A stretch of DNA of 64,000 bases from Mimachlamys varia. Taxonomy: Eukaryota > Mollusca > Bivalvia > Pectinida > Pectinidae. Positions within the stretch are counted from its first letter, which is position 1, and the number at the start of each line of letters is the position of its first letter. The stretch is taken from the NCBI GenBank assembly GCA_947623455.1, contig OX392527.1:51504401-51568400 (forward strand), written 5' to 3'. A model generated the notes under the pieces. The model was not told where the DNA came from. It made no database searches and saw nothing but the letters and a program-made list of their open reading frames with translations. The translations under genes and the position numbers were made by a program. Shown here piece by piece: positions 13,401-25,849 of this stretch.

Positions 13401-14640
13401 TGTTTTATACAGAGCTTTCATATATCTGAAAATACGGTCTAAGGAATATGAATTTTTAACACTTAGTTTTAACAATCTTGCTCAATTATTGTTTGATGAG
13501 ATGATATTTGATAAAATGAGTAGTGCTACCAAAATATTTAATTTCATAACTAACTGTTTAATCTAAACTTTATCTAAGATGAGCCTAGTACTTCGAATTA
13601 TGCGTAAATACCAAACAATGCTAAAAAGACAAAAAAAAAAAAATGAATTGTTTTTTCTACAGCAGGCTGGAAGAAAAATTACACATGCTTAATCATTCAG
13701 CAATGAATGAAACGGGGCTGATAAAAACACCATTTTATATCTAATTGGTTACAGGAATTCAATCAATAAAACTACTGAAGGTGAAGAAAATACTTCAAAA
13801 ATACTAAGTCAATAAATGCTGAATAACATTGATGAATAACAATAAACATCCTATCTGATAGATATAGCACCCTAGGCTAAAGTCTGGCTGTACAGAGGTC
13901 ATCTCAAGATTGTATAAAGTAAAGATGAAGGTCGCCCAGTGTGTTGTGCCAAAAACATACACAACTGTACAGTTATAAGTCCACTCTGATTGTGAAAAAG
14001 ATGTAGGATAATTCATATAAATACCCACAATCAAAACTGTACTCACTCAAGCTTGTGTCAGCCTCCAAACTCATTCATAGATTCTAGGTGGTGTAAGTTT
14101 CCCCATGAAATGAACATTGAAGTGATGAAACTGACAACAATTGTAGCTTTCGTAGGAGTCTCAGATCCTTAGTGTATAAACCATAGACAAAAACACACAC
14201 AACAGATGTGTTCACTCAAGTGTGACACAGAAATCCAGTCAGCGTGACCACTGAGTTCAACGTAGGTCACCCTATACAGGATATAAATAACAATAGTCAT
14301 ATTGCTAACACATGTTTTTTTTCAAGTTTTATTGAATACTAAGCATGCCTATCAATAAACACATTTTTATTATATTATCATAAAAGGAATTCCAAGGAAA
14401 TTCTTATGCTGTGTCAAATGTGGTTATAATTATGTATACAGAGAAAACTTTCACCCCTTCAAAAATTCGCCCTAAGTAATACATATTCAACCGCGTTAAT
14501 TTTTATCTTTACATGTAATTACCGCATAAATATGATGTATATTTATATCAACTGTCAGGATAAACTTGCTCTGATAATAAAGGGAGAAAAAATGAGAAAA
14601 TTTTCCATCATACAGTGGTACATATTTAGTTATACTATCA
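10471..14640. other. Long intronic stretch, nothing recognised
   Basis: Low-complexity A/T runs occur near 11650-11760 and 13630. The small ORFs have no domain similarity that I can identify. I see no TIR-bounded element or array. Confidence 0.5.
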
Positions 14641-14649
14641 CAGAAACCT

Positions 14650-15000
14650 GGAGCCTCCCTACGCCAATCAGAGGACCTGGAGTCTCCCTAGCCAATCAGA
14701 GGACATGCAGTCTCCCTAGCTAGCCAATCATCAAACGATGGACCTAAAGCCTCTCTAAGCCAATCAGAGGGCCCAAAGCCTCTCTAGCCAGTCGGAGAAG
14801 CTGAAGCCTCCCAAGCCAATCAGAGGACCTGAAGCCTTCCTAGCCAATCAGAGGACTTGCAGCATCCCTAGCCAATCAAAAGGCCTGGAACATATCTAGC
14901 CAATCAGAGGACCTGAAGCTCCCTAGCCAATCAGAGGACATGAAGTCTCAATAGCCAATCAGAGGACATGTACCTGCAGCCTCTATAGCAAATCAGGCGA
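14650..15000 (+). repeat. 28-bp tandem repeat carrying CCAATCA in nearly every unit
   Basis: About 12 units of roughly 28 bp have a core CCTAGCCAATCAGAGGACCT. Ten or more units keep an intact CCAATCA. Unit boundaries drift, and one longer unit contains a duplicated CTAG. CCAAT on either strand is the NF-Y recognition core; whether this matters here is unknown. Confidence 0.9.
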
Positions 15001-16267
15001 GGGGAGAGAAGTGTATAATTAGTAAAAGTATCATAAATTTTAAAGCAATCACCATTAGGTTTGTTTTTCCATTCAAAATGAAGTTTTATTACTTTTGATT
15101 ATCTGATACTAGGGTGTGCTATACATACAGGAGAATAAAACTTCATTAGCGATTCTCTCAAACACAGCGCTGCGTGGTTTAACGTGCTTTATTGCAGACA
15201 CCCACATAATTGTCTTAGTAACAAATACTTTGTCAATTTCGAGTGGTGCTACCAAACCGTGATACATGTAGACTGGAAACACATACATCACATCGTTGAA
15301 GGTTAAGTGTTTACATTTGGACAAAAAAAACTGGATGAAATTAAATTCTTTCAGGAGATATATTTCATGATGGCAGTGATGATAGACATATACTAACACA
15401 ATTTAAAAATAATTTCCGAATAAATGCCTAAGAAACTTTTCAAACATGACATAAATTTTACGTAAATACTTTTTAAGTAATATACAACCAATTCTTCAAC
15501 TAAAGCTAGTGACAGACCCTCACATGCATAATGGCACAAGCCAGAATTGTTCAGGATTACAGCACCATGCATTCACTCAATTCTGCACAAAATGGTTGTC
15601 AACTACACTGTACCATATCTGAAGTCATACACAATATCAATAAATCTTTTTTTATGATGATTGCTCTCTAGATCCTTCAGATACATCAAAAGATTTGTTA
15701 AGGAACATCACTATCCCAGTATGTGGTGGATACAGGGTCAATCTCAACATCCAGCTCAATTCTCACCAACAGCGGGGTGCTTCGTAGGAAATCCGATCTT
15801 CTCTTACACTTCTATGTCATCTAATGAAGTAGCAATATCCCCCTGGTTGATGGCTGATTGCATGTGACGTTAGATAATGATTTGATGGTTCGAGTCAATT
15901 TTCTGTGTTTGATTAATGTGTCATATACTGTAAAATCATTAATTTTCATGAAGGTTTTATTTTTGTTTATTTCGTGGAAACACTTAATCCATGAATTCAA
16001 ATGTCCACACATTTAAATAGAGTGGTCAAAATATTGAGTATTAAACACACATTAGTTTTGAATAATATTCTTATCCTCAATTTCATTTCCCCAGAAAATT
16101 GTGCTATTTTAGATTATACAGAATACCACTGAGTACTGTTACTGGGCGAATAATATGTTTAAGAAGAATGGTATAGTTTCTCTCTCAAGGTTTGATGGCC
16201 AAATGAATGGTGTCCAGTCTCTTTTGTTGTTTGAGGGTTAGAGTATGGGTGTATTGGTTTTATGTAT
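15001..16267. other. Intronic sequence, nothing recognised
   Basis: AT-rich sequence with only short unmatched ORFs on both strands. Confidence 0.5.
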
Positions 16268-16950
16268 GTAAATGTCAAGGTCATTTAAGGACGGCCTCCC
16301 GGTGTATGTAATGAGAGTGTCGTTAATTCCAAGGTCATTTAAGGATGTTAATTCCAAGGTCATTTAAGGACGTTAATTCCAAGGTCATTTAAGGACGTTA
16401 ATTCCAAGGTCTTTTAAGGACGTTAATTCCAAGGTCATTTAAGGACGTTAATTCCAAGGTCATTTAAGGACGTTAATTCCAAGGTCATTTAAGGACGTTA
16501 ATTCCAAGGTCATTTAAGGACGGCCTCCCAGTGTATGTAATGAGAGTGTCGTTAATTCCAAGGTCATTTAAGGACGTTAATTCCAAGGTCATTTAAGGAT
16601 GTTAATTCCAAGGTCATTTAAGGACGGCTTCCCCATTGTATGTAATGTGAGTGTGTTTGTTGAGTGGCTCTGTATTTGGGAGGCTGCGGTTTGTTCGTGT
16701 AAGCCTCCTTGTGATAGTCCGGATCTTTTGCTGATTTCAAATGCTACCACACTACAGTATACTGCCAAAGGTCCCCATCCAGCCACATTATACCGACAAC
16801 AGGCAAACCAGTCATTCCATTCCCATAATACTGAGCGTCAACCAGGGAGTAGTAACTACCATTGTTAGAGACTCTGGTATGTCTCGACCTGGGGACAGAA
16901 CCCATAGCCTTCCTCACAGGGGCAAACGCTCAACTAAATGCCAAAAGTGA
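16268..16950 (-). mobile_element. SINE-like element with an internal tandem expansion
   Basis: On the minus strand, the sequence from 16950 begins TGGCATTTAGTTGAGCG (A-box like) and GGGTTCTGTCCCC (B-box like), a degenerate tRNA head. A body with GACATACCAGAGTCT follows down to a plus-strand left end AAGGTCATTTAAGGACGG. The same AAGGTCATTTAAGGACG block is found singly in the SINE relatives at 41490 and 50850. Here that end is expanded into a 25-bp array (separate entry). Confidence 0.65.
16271..16627 (+). repeat. 25-bp minisatellite inside a SINE end, about 13 copies
   Basis: The unit is TTAATTCCAAGGTCATTTAA plus GGACG. Two block-level copies of CGGCCTCCCRGTGTATGTAA followed by TGAGAGTGTCG interrupt it about 230 bp apart (16291 and 16521). 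A third diverged block is at the right edge (16624). This gives a higher-order structure. Each unit contains CCAAGGTCA, an extended nuclear-receptor half-site. Confidence 0.92.
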
Positions 16951-17155
16951 GGTAGTGTAAAATGGAAAAATTAGGGAGAAGAAAGTTTAGGAAAGATGTG
17001 AAAAGATAAGATCCAAAATTTAGTCAAATCAATGGGGCAGGGCCAATATGGTTGGAAGAAAGGATGACACAAATTAATGTGCAACTGTGGAACAAATGAT
17101 TTAAATTCTTTACATGTTTCATGTATGAATAAAAATCTCTCCATGTTGGATGGTT
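16951..17155. other. Short intronic spacer
   Basis: Nothing is recognised apart from the left target duplication ATGGTT at 17150-17155, belonging to the adjacent MITE. Confidence 0.5.
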
Positions 17156-17413
17156 CATACTTGCCAACCCTCCCTATTTAGGAGGGAGACTCCCGATTTT
17201 TAAACCTAAAATTTTTGCATTTTCAGCCAATGAATTTGCTTAACTATTACTATTTTTTCAGATCTGATGATTTCATCTGATAGAACAGTTCAAAAGAAGC
17301 CATCTAAAAGTATTATTTTTCCTTTTGGTGTACATCCACACATATTATTTATGCTTTAAATTCTGAGCACGCGTGATCTCCCCCATGGAAATTTCAAAAA
17401 GTAGGCAAGTATG
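17156..17413. mobile_element. MITE with CATACTTGCC ends and 6-bp target duplication, copy 1
   Basis: The element is 258 bp with terminal inverted repeats CATACTTGCC and GGCAAGTATG. It is flanked by the direct repeat ATGGTT at 17150-17155 and 17414-17419. It shares most of its length with 50194-50449, including ATTTAGGAGGGAGACTCCC near the left end and CCCATGGAAATTTCAAAAAG near the right. There is no ORF. Six-base duplications exclude Tc1/mariner, hAT and piggyBac and leave rarer superfamilies. I cannot name the family. Confidence 0.9.
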
Positions 17414-17419
17414 ATGGTT

Positions 17420-18989
17420 GGGGTATTTGGCTCAAGGAAAGGATGACTGGAGTGAATGGTATAAATTAGGAGAAAACGGTTCGATTCTAAGAACCTGATG
17501 AATCCTTATGTGAGCAATTTCAAAATTACCATTTTCAAATAAAGTTTACGTTCCAGAATTAACAACCAAACTGACTGAAGATTCATTACAAAAGTTTTAG
17601 ACGCAACAAGTATTCAACATCACAATTTAAAATTCAAATGGACCCAAGGACATTTAATAGACAGCATCTCACAATAAGATAGTGTTGATACAAATTAAGG
17701 TCAGTGATGCATTTTCTAATATTGTCACCCATCTTAGAAGTGGTATAAAAAACTTACGTAACAAGTAATATGCCTACAGCGAAGTAGAGCACAGAAAAAA
17801 ATTCCCTTTTAAATTTAAAAGTTTTGTCCATAACAATTCATCATATTTTTTACTTGGTTTAATTTATTTCCAAAACCCTACAGACATGAAGAAACAAATT
17901 TGAAAACAAATTTCACTGACAATGATGTAAATATATATAGTGTTGTCACTGAAACGGCAGGTCAGCGTGGCTTTTACCTGGAGAGTCTACCTGTGTTCGT
18001 TATCTCACCTGCTGCATACTAATGAGTCACAGAAAAAAATGCTGATGTACATATAATATACACATGTCCTCAAAACCACAAATACACATATATAGAAATT
18101 TAAATGGGCACTAAATTTCATATGTAGGTAATCATTTGCATATGTTTGTATATTATCTATCTAGATCTACCTGGTATTGGTGCACTTTGCCTAATGTTAC
18201 GGTTTAATTATGACTTTAATATAGCTTGCTGACATGTTTTTTCTAGCTCATATCATCACATCAGGTATACAACGAACAGAATGTTCTGTTCAAAATCACA
18301 GCTTTACCAGACCGATTATTACCTGTCTAGATAGAAAATGCCAAACCATCACCATATTAAATTTGAAATTTAATTAAAATTTATTTTTTTAGGAAGATGC
18401 AATGTTGTCAACAAGATAATCATCCTCCACACAGCCAATGACATTACGACGCTATGAATTGACATGATAATCTCACACATGTCGTTACCTTTTTATACAG
18501 CTACATTGGAAAAGATATGAAAAGGACATGCTGGGACCTTTCATGACAACAAATGTTTATTGTTCAAGGGAAGTGACACCTTGCAGATTTTCTGTAAAGG
18601 TTTCTTGATAAACGACAGAGTCAATATCCTACTTCAGTGGTTATGATGACATCGTATTGACAGACAGGTCTACAATGAACTTTTATGGAGAAAAAATAAC
18701 ATTTTATGAACAATGTCAGTTTTTTCACACACATTTCATTGTATCTTTATGGCCTAAAGGAAAAATGTGTCATTATCAAACTGTTACAAACATGACGGAA
18801 TATAAAACACATCTTAGGCACACAAATCAAACGAGATCCACCACGACCCAGCTAACGTAACACTGAAATGGGAACTAGGAGCTGTTATTATCTTTTTATT
18901 TAAATAAATTATTAATCGTGATAATTAGTACAATCAAACACCCTGACATGGGTAAGAAACAATATTTTACAAGAAAGAGAAAAAATGGA
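17420..18989. other. Intronic sequence, nothing recognised
   Basis: AT-rich, no array or TIR element seen. A TATATATAG run lies near 17930. Confidence 0.5.
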
Positions 18990-18997
18990 ACTAGTGA

Positions 18998-19072
18998 AGA
19001 TGAGCGGGGCACAAACCCGCGACCCTTAAGTTATGGAGCCAGGATGTTACCACCAGGCCAAAAAGTCCAGAC
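18998..19072 (-). mobile_element. Degenerate tRNA-like SINE head
   Basis: On the minus strand there is TGGCCTGGTGGTAAC (A-box like), a CTCCATA loop and GCGGGTTTGTGCCCCGC (T-arm like). The stems are partly intact, but the B box departs from GGTTCGANNCC at two positions and no CCA-ready acceptor stem forms. It is more likely a SINE relic than a working tRNA gene. Confidence 0.45.
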
Positions 19073-20771
19073 CAGTTGAACTGGTTCGTAACTTCATAAT
19101 ATTGATATGCCTCTCTACGTAACAAAACTTACAACCTTTCCCTGTATTAAAGCTACATAATTTCCATAAACATATATCTGAGTTACAAACACTTTCTTTA
19201 AAACATATTTCCTCAAGGAGGTGACAAGTTGCTCTTCTCCATTTCAAAAAGTAGACATATCATTAAAGAAGGGTAGGAGAAATATTTCTTTATATTGCAG
19301 TATACACATATACAGTTTTTTCGTGCAGATTCTCCGAAAATATAGAAATGTAGACTGAACAATGTAAACTAAAGGTTATTATTCCTTATTTTGTAAAATG
19401 AGACTTGCCATTAAGTGCTAAACATTTATAAGATACCCTACAAAGGATCATTATCCAATGTCTTTTGATTCTTCAGAGAGACTCATTTGAGCATTTTGAC
19501 AAATCAGAACATAATGAATAAAATGTATGCATCTGAATTGCATCATCTCATTTACAATATGTCGGTACTTTATCTGAATTACATAATTTCCTTTACGACA
19601 AATTAATATGATATCTAGGTGCAATATTTTCTGTCAGACAAAATATACATAAATATCAGTAACAATACCGGAACACACTAAAACATTTAAAAGCCATAAA
19701 ATTTGATACCCCACCAAGTGAAAGTGATTTATAGAAAATTGAGTATTTTATAGGGCCCCTTATGTAATGTCTCCAGAGTCTCGTAACAAAGTCTGGTATA
19801 TGTCACACATACCTGCCCAAGGTACATCGGCTAATCTATGACACTGTACAGGTGTAAATGTTATAAAACCTTAATAGGTATTGTAACATACAATAAGGTC
19901 ACATACATCTCTTCAGTGAATAAACAGGGTCACATTCCCTCTCACTCAAACCCTCGTACGGCATAAATCAAAAACCTGAATCCTATAACCTGGCAAGGTA
20001 AATATGGATGATTCACTAATGATATATACATATATATACATAACAATCCATTCTTATGTAAATATACCGGCCGGTGAACAAACAAAATCACGATATAAAT
20101 CAAAGGTATTCAATTACGTGAAGATACAAATATCGTAACTCACCAATCGCTTAAGAGTTCTGGAGAGAAGTACAGATCCTTAGGTCCGAGTCTATCACAT
20201 GGAGTTTAGTAATATGACGTATATATACGGGCCTTATAGATGCCTTTTGTGACAGGGATAAGGCGCAGTAAGATAGGTTAGGTACCTATGAATCATCGAG
20301 GACATGTAAACACTGAGAGGTAAAAACTTCGCCAACAAACGTGGATTGTTGTAACTCTACTTCTACATAAACATTAAATTTACCGGCAACGTAATACCAT
20401 ATTGTATATATACACAAAGTAGGAAGTGTAATATATTGTGACTTTATAGTGTTGGTTTTAACACTTTTATTATTAAACATTTCTATGTGTGCAGCATTAT
20501 GATCGCATTCTCCCTGGGTTTTTTTTCTTTTGACAAGAAGGATATCAAGGGGACAAAACAGTTTTGTCCATATTGGGAAAAAACTGCAATATAAACGGTA
20601 CGAAATGACTATTATACAGGTATATAAATGCACGATATGTGTAGATGTATGAGCCCCACCCAAGTTTAATGAGAAAATAATTGTAACATACATAACGTCT
20701 TGTGATGGCTTGATACATACTATATGTATGTGTAGAGAGTTTTATAAAAATCAAAATTATGACTCCCTTTC
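19073..20771. other. Intronic sequence, nothing recognised
   Basis: AT-rich. The 135-codon ORF at 20286-20693 (minus) has no recognisable motif and no supporting splice sites, so I treat it as chance. Confidence 0.5.
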
Positions 20772-20977
20772 TGGGTAGTGTTAGAAATTGTAGAATGCTT
20801 GCTGTGAGCGCCCATATGACAGCACCGGTTGTTTGCTCCCCACGGAGTTGAGAACGATATTGGCTGGTTGCTAAGGCCCTATAACCACGGATAATAATTT
20901 GTGAACCGCTTTGAGGCGCCCTTTAAGGTCGTGATAAAGCAGTATATAAGAACCTCGAATTATTATTATTATTATTA
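20772..20977 (+). mobile_element. 5'-truncated SINE copy (same family as 2657-3006)
   Basis: This copy starts inside the body at TGGGTAGTGTTAGAAATTGT. It keeps GAGAACGATATTGGCTGGTT, the 3' end AGTATATAAGAACCTCGAAT and a clean (ATT)n tail. The tRNA head is missing. Confidence 0.88.
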
Positions 20978-21163
20978 AGAGTTATTGTATAAATATAAAG
21001 TAAACCATGAGTCTTTTCTACTAACAGCCATGTTGACTGTCAGATTTGGATATAAATGAAACTTGAGGCAATAATTTATACTATTTATTTGTGTAGATTT
21101 TAAACTTCATAAAATCAAGGCATTCCTATAAAATATCCAACATTGTTACTTGTGCCCATATTA
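20978..21163. other. Short intronic spacer
   Basis: No feature recognised. Confidence 0.5.
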
Positions 21164-21171
21164 ATATAGCT

Positions 21172-21576
21172 TAGAGTTGGGTACACAAAATCAAACGTAC
21201 CACGGTATACCACGGTATTTAGGCAAATACTGCGGTACGTACCACGGTATACCACCTTGTTTGAATGTTTGAGCTAGCCAAAGGTGTCGGTCTGTTTTGT
21301 TCTGAAGCCAATCAACAAAAGGCCTGTCATAAGTTTCTCGTTGTGTTAACCTCTAATACTGTTTGAGTGAAGCTATGTCTGTCCTAGTTGATCAGCAAAC
21401 TTATAGGAAATAATGAAACCATATTGGAATTCCAATTGATCTATGTAACAAATAGTTCTTTGATAAGTTAAATGAAAGTCCCCACAAAACCGGTACAGGA
21501 CTAATGTACCACGGTACGTACCATCAAAACTTTATACCACGGTATACCGGTATACCGGTAAAACCGCCCAGCCCCA
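21172..21576. mobile_element. hAT-type non-autonomous element with 8-bp target duplication
   Basis: The direct repeat ATATAGCT at 21164-21171 and 21577-21584 brackets a 405-bp insert. Its ends, TAGAGTTGGG on the left and the complement TGGGGCTGGG on the right, match at 7 of 10 positions; GGGCTGGGCGG-type ends are common among hAT elements. Internally, GTACCACGGTA and ATACCACGGTATACC palindromic blocks occur near both ends, and the right side adds GGTATACCGGTATACCGG. No transposase is present. Confidence 0.85.
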
Positions 21577-21584
21577 ATATAGCT

Positions 21585-24380
21585 GTAAATTCCTACTGAG
21601 ATATGACCTTGACCTGTTATCAGATGACCTTGATATAGCATTAACTGATATGACCTTGACCTAAATGACAGGACCCTGTCAATATGAAGATGGCCTTGAC
21701 CCTTACTATTCAGATACAGTAACTCACATTTCAAAGAAAAGATAGCATGTACTTAACATACAGACCTCATTGATAATAATATCATATTATTTACAGGCCA
21801 AATCAATATATAGCTCTACTGCAACAGTTTTGTTCCTCTGAATGACTGGATTGTCTTCGAGAACAAAACAAACAAACAATTTTTCCCCTATTGACAGTCA
21901 TTAACCCTAAACCTGCAGAAAATTATCGTAGAATTTTCGTTTGGAAATTTCTTGAATTTTATTCGATAAATCTTTCAATAATTTATTTATTTTTATAACT
22001 ATAAACAACAACAACATGTACATACAAAAAGACATGACTAAATTAACAACATTAAGTGGAGCTACATTTTGACAGTAATGTGTGAAAATAATAACAGCAC
22101 ATGAACCATTCATCACATCAAGGTAATGGACAAATAAAAGAACATAAACAACATTAAACTACCATGCATGATTGAACACATCAGATAATTAGGTCGCATT
22201 GATACGAAAAATGAAACCACTGTAAAAGTTGACGATTTAATGAATGAAATTGAACACCAGGAAAACGTGAGCGTAAAGTGAAATTTCACGCTTGAGTAGA
22301 GACTATCGGCACACAGAGACGAAATGTCTATGGGAATATGGACATGCATAGTAAACATACACACAACAGTGACAATCAATTTTACCTTTGAGCAATTCTA
22401 TAATTTCCCATTTTGAGAGCAAAGTTGGAAAACAAATGATGATTTTGAATGATTACTGCAATTTTAATTAAGGGGAAGTAACTCATACAGTTTGTGAATA
22501 CACATACAATGTATATACCTTACGGACCCTCTGTAGTAACTTGATATTAATAATTTTCATAATAAATTTACACGGTGACTGTATCAGTCACCTTCATATT
22601 TAATAAGCAATCCTGAAGAATTTTTGAAAAGCAACATATTTTCAAATATGTTATAATTATGGACTTTTCCTCTTAGTTTCAATGAGGACAACATCTTAAA
22701 TTTATATAGCATTTAATTTTCTGGTATGGAATTAGAGTCATGCATCTTTTTACGCGGTGGTGATCTAGTATGCATAAATGTTATGACCCTGTAATCGAGT
22801 TAAATGGGGTTACACCAGGCTCAAGGTCTAAACCTGATAACATTTGTCTGATCATCCCAAGCTAGCACATACATGGTTAAAGTTAGGATTTCATGTAAGG
22901 ATCCATGGATTAAATCTCATACTAGCATGAGTATATTTTTCTCTTATTGTCTATATCCATTTAACAGTATAGCAAAGTTACACTGTTAGCCAAAACCCTC
23001 TGCAAAATTATCCCTGCAACATCTTTATGTACAATTTTGAATCCCCCATATCTAAGGATATTTACTATCAAATATGGAGAAATCCAGTGAGTTTGTTAAG
23101 TATCAAGGTTATGATGTATTTTATATAAGTTACATGGAGTTTATTGTAAATGTGTTACCAGTAAGTTAAAATTTCCCATTTCAATATTAATTTTATGAAG
23201 GAGACAAACAAGTACAGACTATAATGTAAGGGAGCTAACTCCGAGATTGTAAAGAAAACATGTAAACTTGTATCCAAACTACAATAGAGGGGAGATAACT
23301 CGCATAGATAAATTTGTGTGGTAAGGAAGCTTTGGAAAGGAAATTGTGCTGTTAGTGAAGTTAATGTTGTCCTCTGGTTTTGCATATCTTTAACAATATT
23401 TATCCCCCACCTCCCTTCCCCCATCTTCATTTCAATACATTTATTATTTGTAGTAACATAAATTAAATATAATCAGACTAGTTTGTTGAATGCATTGTTG
23501 TTTACATGTAGTTTTTTTTTACAGAATTATGTCTATTTAATCATTACTGAAAAGAATCTTAATTTAAAATTCTTGTGTTTTGTCAATATTGATTGTTATT
23601 AGAAGTTTACTGCACTATGTGAAAAGCTAAAATTAAAAAATAATTGATATTATAGCTTTAAGTCCCAAATCAAAGTATGGTTTTTGATGTCAGGTCAAGA
23701 TAAATATCAACAATAATGGTGGGATTTATTTTTAAAATAACAAGCCCTTCTGAATTAGGGATAAAATATATTCACATGTTTTTGTTGAAGTTATTTTTTG
23801 CTTTAAATAAAGTCATCATGGAGCCAGGTTTATGCTTCACAGCTTTTGAACTTTTAAAATTCACTGGTCACATTGATGTCAATCAATTCACTATGAAATG
23901 CGACACCCCTTCCTTCTTTGATATTATGTATGAGACTACACACTTTTATGACCACTTCAAGTTGTCAAATTATATTTTTCTCTATATGCAAAGAATACTT
24001 TTGTGATTAGCCATTCTAGTGTAAAGATGTTCAAAGAAAATAAGAAGGACCGAAACATCAATTGATATGCACATAACACTTCAAAAGTATTATTTGACAC
24101 ACTTTCAAAGTCTCCAATGATTTTTTGGAGATGTTTCTCAATCATTAAGCTTTTTTTTATATCTTCAAAATCAGCTAAATCTTGTTTGTTCCCTAAACTT
24201 GTTTAGTCAAATAACAGAACAGCCTAAAATACAGCATATCTTATCTCTTCAAGACTGCTTATCTTTAAACAACCTGCTGTCTTACTTACTGATGTCAGAA
24301 TTTAAACTCTAGAAGTTTCTACTGTCTTATATGAGCAAATCAAACTTTCTACAACAACTATTTCTCTGATATTGAAATTT
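21585..24380. other. Intronic stretch, nothing recognised
   Basis: AT-rich, with several short ORFs lacking motifs. Three copies of a dispersed motif GGGRNNTAACTC lie at 22473, 23230 and 23290 (see findings). Confidence 0.5.
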
Positions 24381-24510
24381 TTGCCTATTCCCTCCTGTGT
24401 TAGCCAATCAGAGTTAAGGACCTTGCCTCATCCTTTCTGTGTTAGCCAATCAGAGTTAAGGTTATTGCCTCATTCCCGCAGTGTTAGCCAGTCAAAGTTC
24501 AGGACCTGCC
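24381..24510 (+). repeat. 42-bp tandem repeat, 3 copies, abutting an exon
   Basis: TGTTAGCCAATCAGAGTTAA recurs with its TTAGCC core at 24400, 24442 and 24484, exactly 42 bp apart. The exon-proximal copy is diverged (CCAGTCAAAGTTCAGG). The array ends about 8 bp from the GT of the exon 24519-24627 donor, inside the zone where U1 and intronic splicing enhancers act. Confidence 0.9.
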
Positions 24511-24518
24511 ATGCCTAC

Positions 24519-24627
24519 CTTTGAGCAGCTGTTTGAGGTCGCGAGCAGCACGTGTTGTGGTGTAGGTTGTCACGATGTCCAGCGCTGTCTGGTCATACGA
24601 ATTAGACTTGTTGACATCGACCCCACA
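24519..24627 (-). CDS. CASKIN: CASKIN exon: last ankyrin helix and linker to SH3
   Basis: This is a 109-nt exon with acceptor gttttgtag|TGT and donor AAAG|GTAGGC. It starts in phase 0 and leaves one base (phase 1). The peptide is CGVDVNKSNSYDQTALDIVT followed by TYTTTRAARDLKQLLK. The run GVDVN, then YxQTALDIV, then TTxxAxRDLKQLL is shared with CASKIN and forms the ankyrin cap leading into the SH3. Its upstream neighbour is 17 kb away, and the candidate alternative first exon at 35268-35360 would splice to this acceptor in the same phase. On the intron side of the donor, only about 10 bp separate the exon from three 42-bp repeats containing CCAATCAGAG. Confidence 0.94.
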
Positions 24628-25849
24628 CTACAAAACATAAACATCAGCAATGAATAGTTAATTTTTATATTAGGCTCAAAATAACATTTGACATATGAAT
24701 CATTGAATTTTATCGATCATTTTGAGGTTCTGATTCACAATTCAAAAGTCTGATGTTCTTATACAGGAACAACTGACTTCCCCAATAGCAATATCAAAAT
24801 TTGATTCGAAGAGTCAATTTAGGTATATAACACATTCCAATACTAAACTATCCCACCAATGAACTCATACTGCTATTAGTGTGCGCTTTTTGGGATCAGG
24901 ATGACACAATTCTGACAGATTGATTGGGGTGAAGTTAAGATCGCACCAATTCAATAATAACAGCCAGCTGATATAAGTTTGTTGCTGATATTTCATTTTT
25001 AACAGAAAAACCTTTGTTGGAATATCTGTATCAATGTATTTAAGAACTCTTTTGGAAAATAGGATTATACAATACTTTCTTTCCTCACTTAGACCCCCAC
25101 ACCCACTCCATCCATTTTGCAAACCCATAATAGTCAGGGTAAAACTTCCCATGGCTTACCACCTTTATGGAAGGGATCCAAATTCATCCAACAACTTATC
25201 AATTGTTTGTTTGATGCCTCAAAGTTTGGAAGTCAATAGAGGCAGTATTATGACTTCATCAATAAATTATAATTAAACATAATGACAAGTTTGGGATCGT
25301 GTGTATTTCAACAAACACAGATCTGCTGTAAGGTTCTGTGAAACATTTCCCCCCGACACCCTAACCCATCGTTTCTTTTAACATGTTTTCCACATTAAAA
25401 ACCAATATAAACAACCATGTGAATTATTAACGATGAAAAAAACAAAACATGGCTCATTTTGATTGCCAAATATGGCAAAAACACCAGGCGTAAAAAACTG
25501 ACAAATGCCTGGCATGATTATTTGAAATTGATGCCATTGTATAGAGGAAGGATGCGAGTTATTTGATGTTGGAGAACACAAATGATTCATAATTACAGGA
25601 AATCCCTAACGAGTGATTTACTGGTAACTTAAGGATGTTTTTTTATGATATGGAGCCAGGTAAAGATCGTTGTTCAGTTGGCAGTATGAACCGCCAGGTA
25701 CTGTAATTACACTATAGCTATCATTGTGTGGAAAATTGATACAGAACCAGAAGTAACAGCTGATAGTCGGGCCAGGAATCACAGAGCCATTGTAGATAGT
25801 TTTGTTAACTTTAGATTGTTATTTTGTATCTCATAATATATTTAAGACA
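24628..25849. other. Intronic stretch, nothing recognised
   Basis: AT-rich, with short overlapping ORFs of no recognised domain. Confidence 0.5.

Noticed and set aside
20286..20693. 135-codon minus-strand ORF
   Set aside because: No motif or composition typical of the real exons here. Likely chance.
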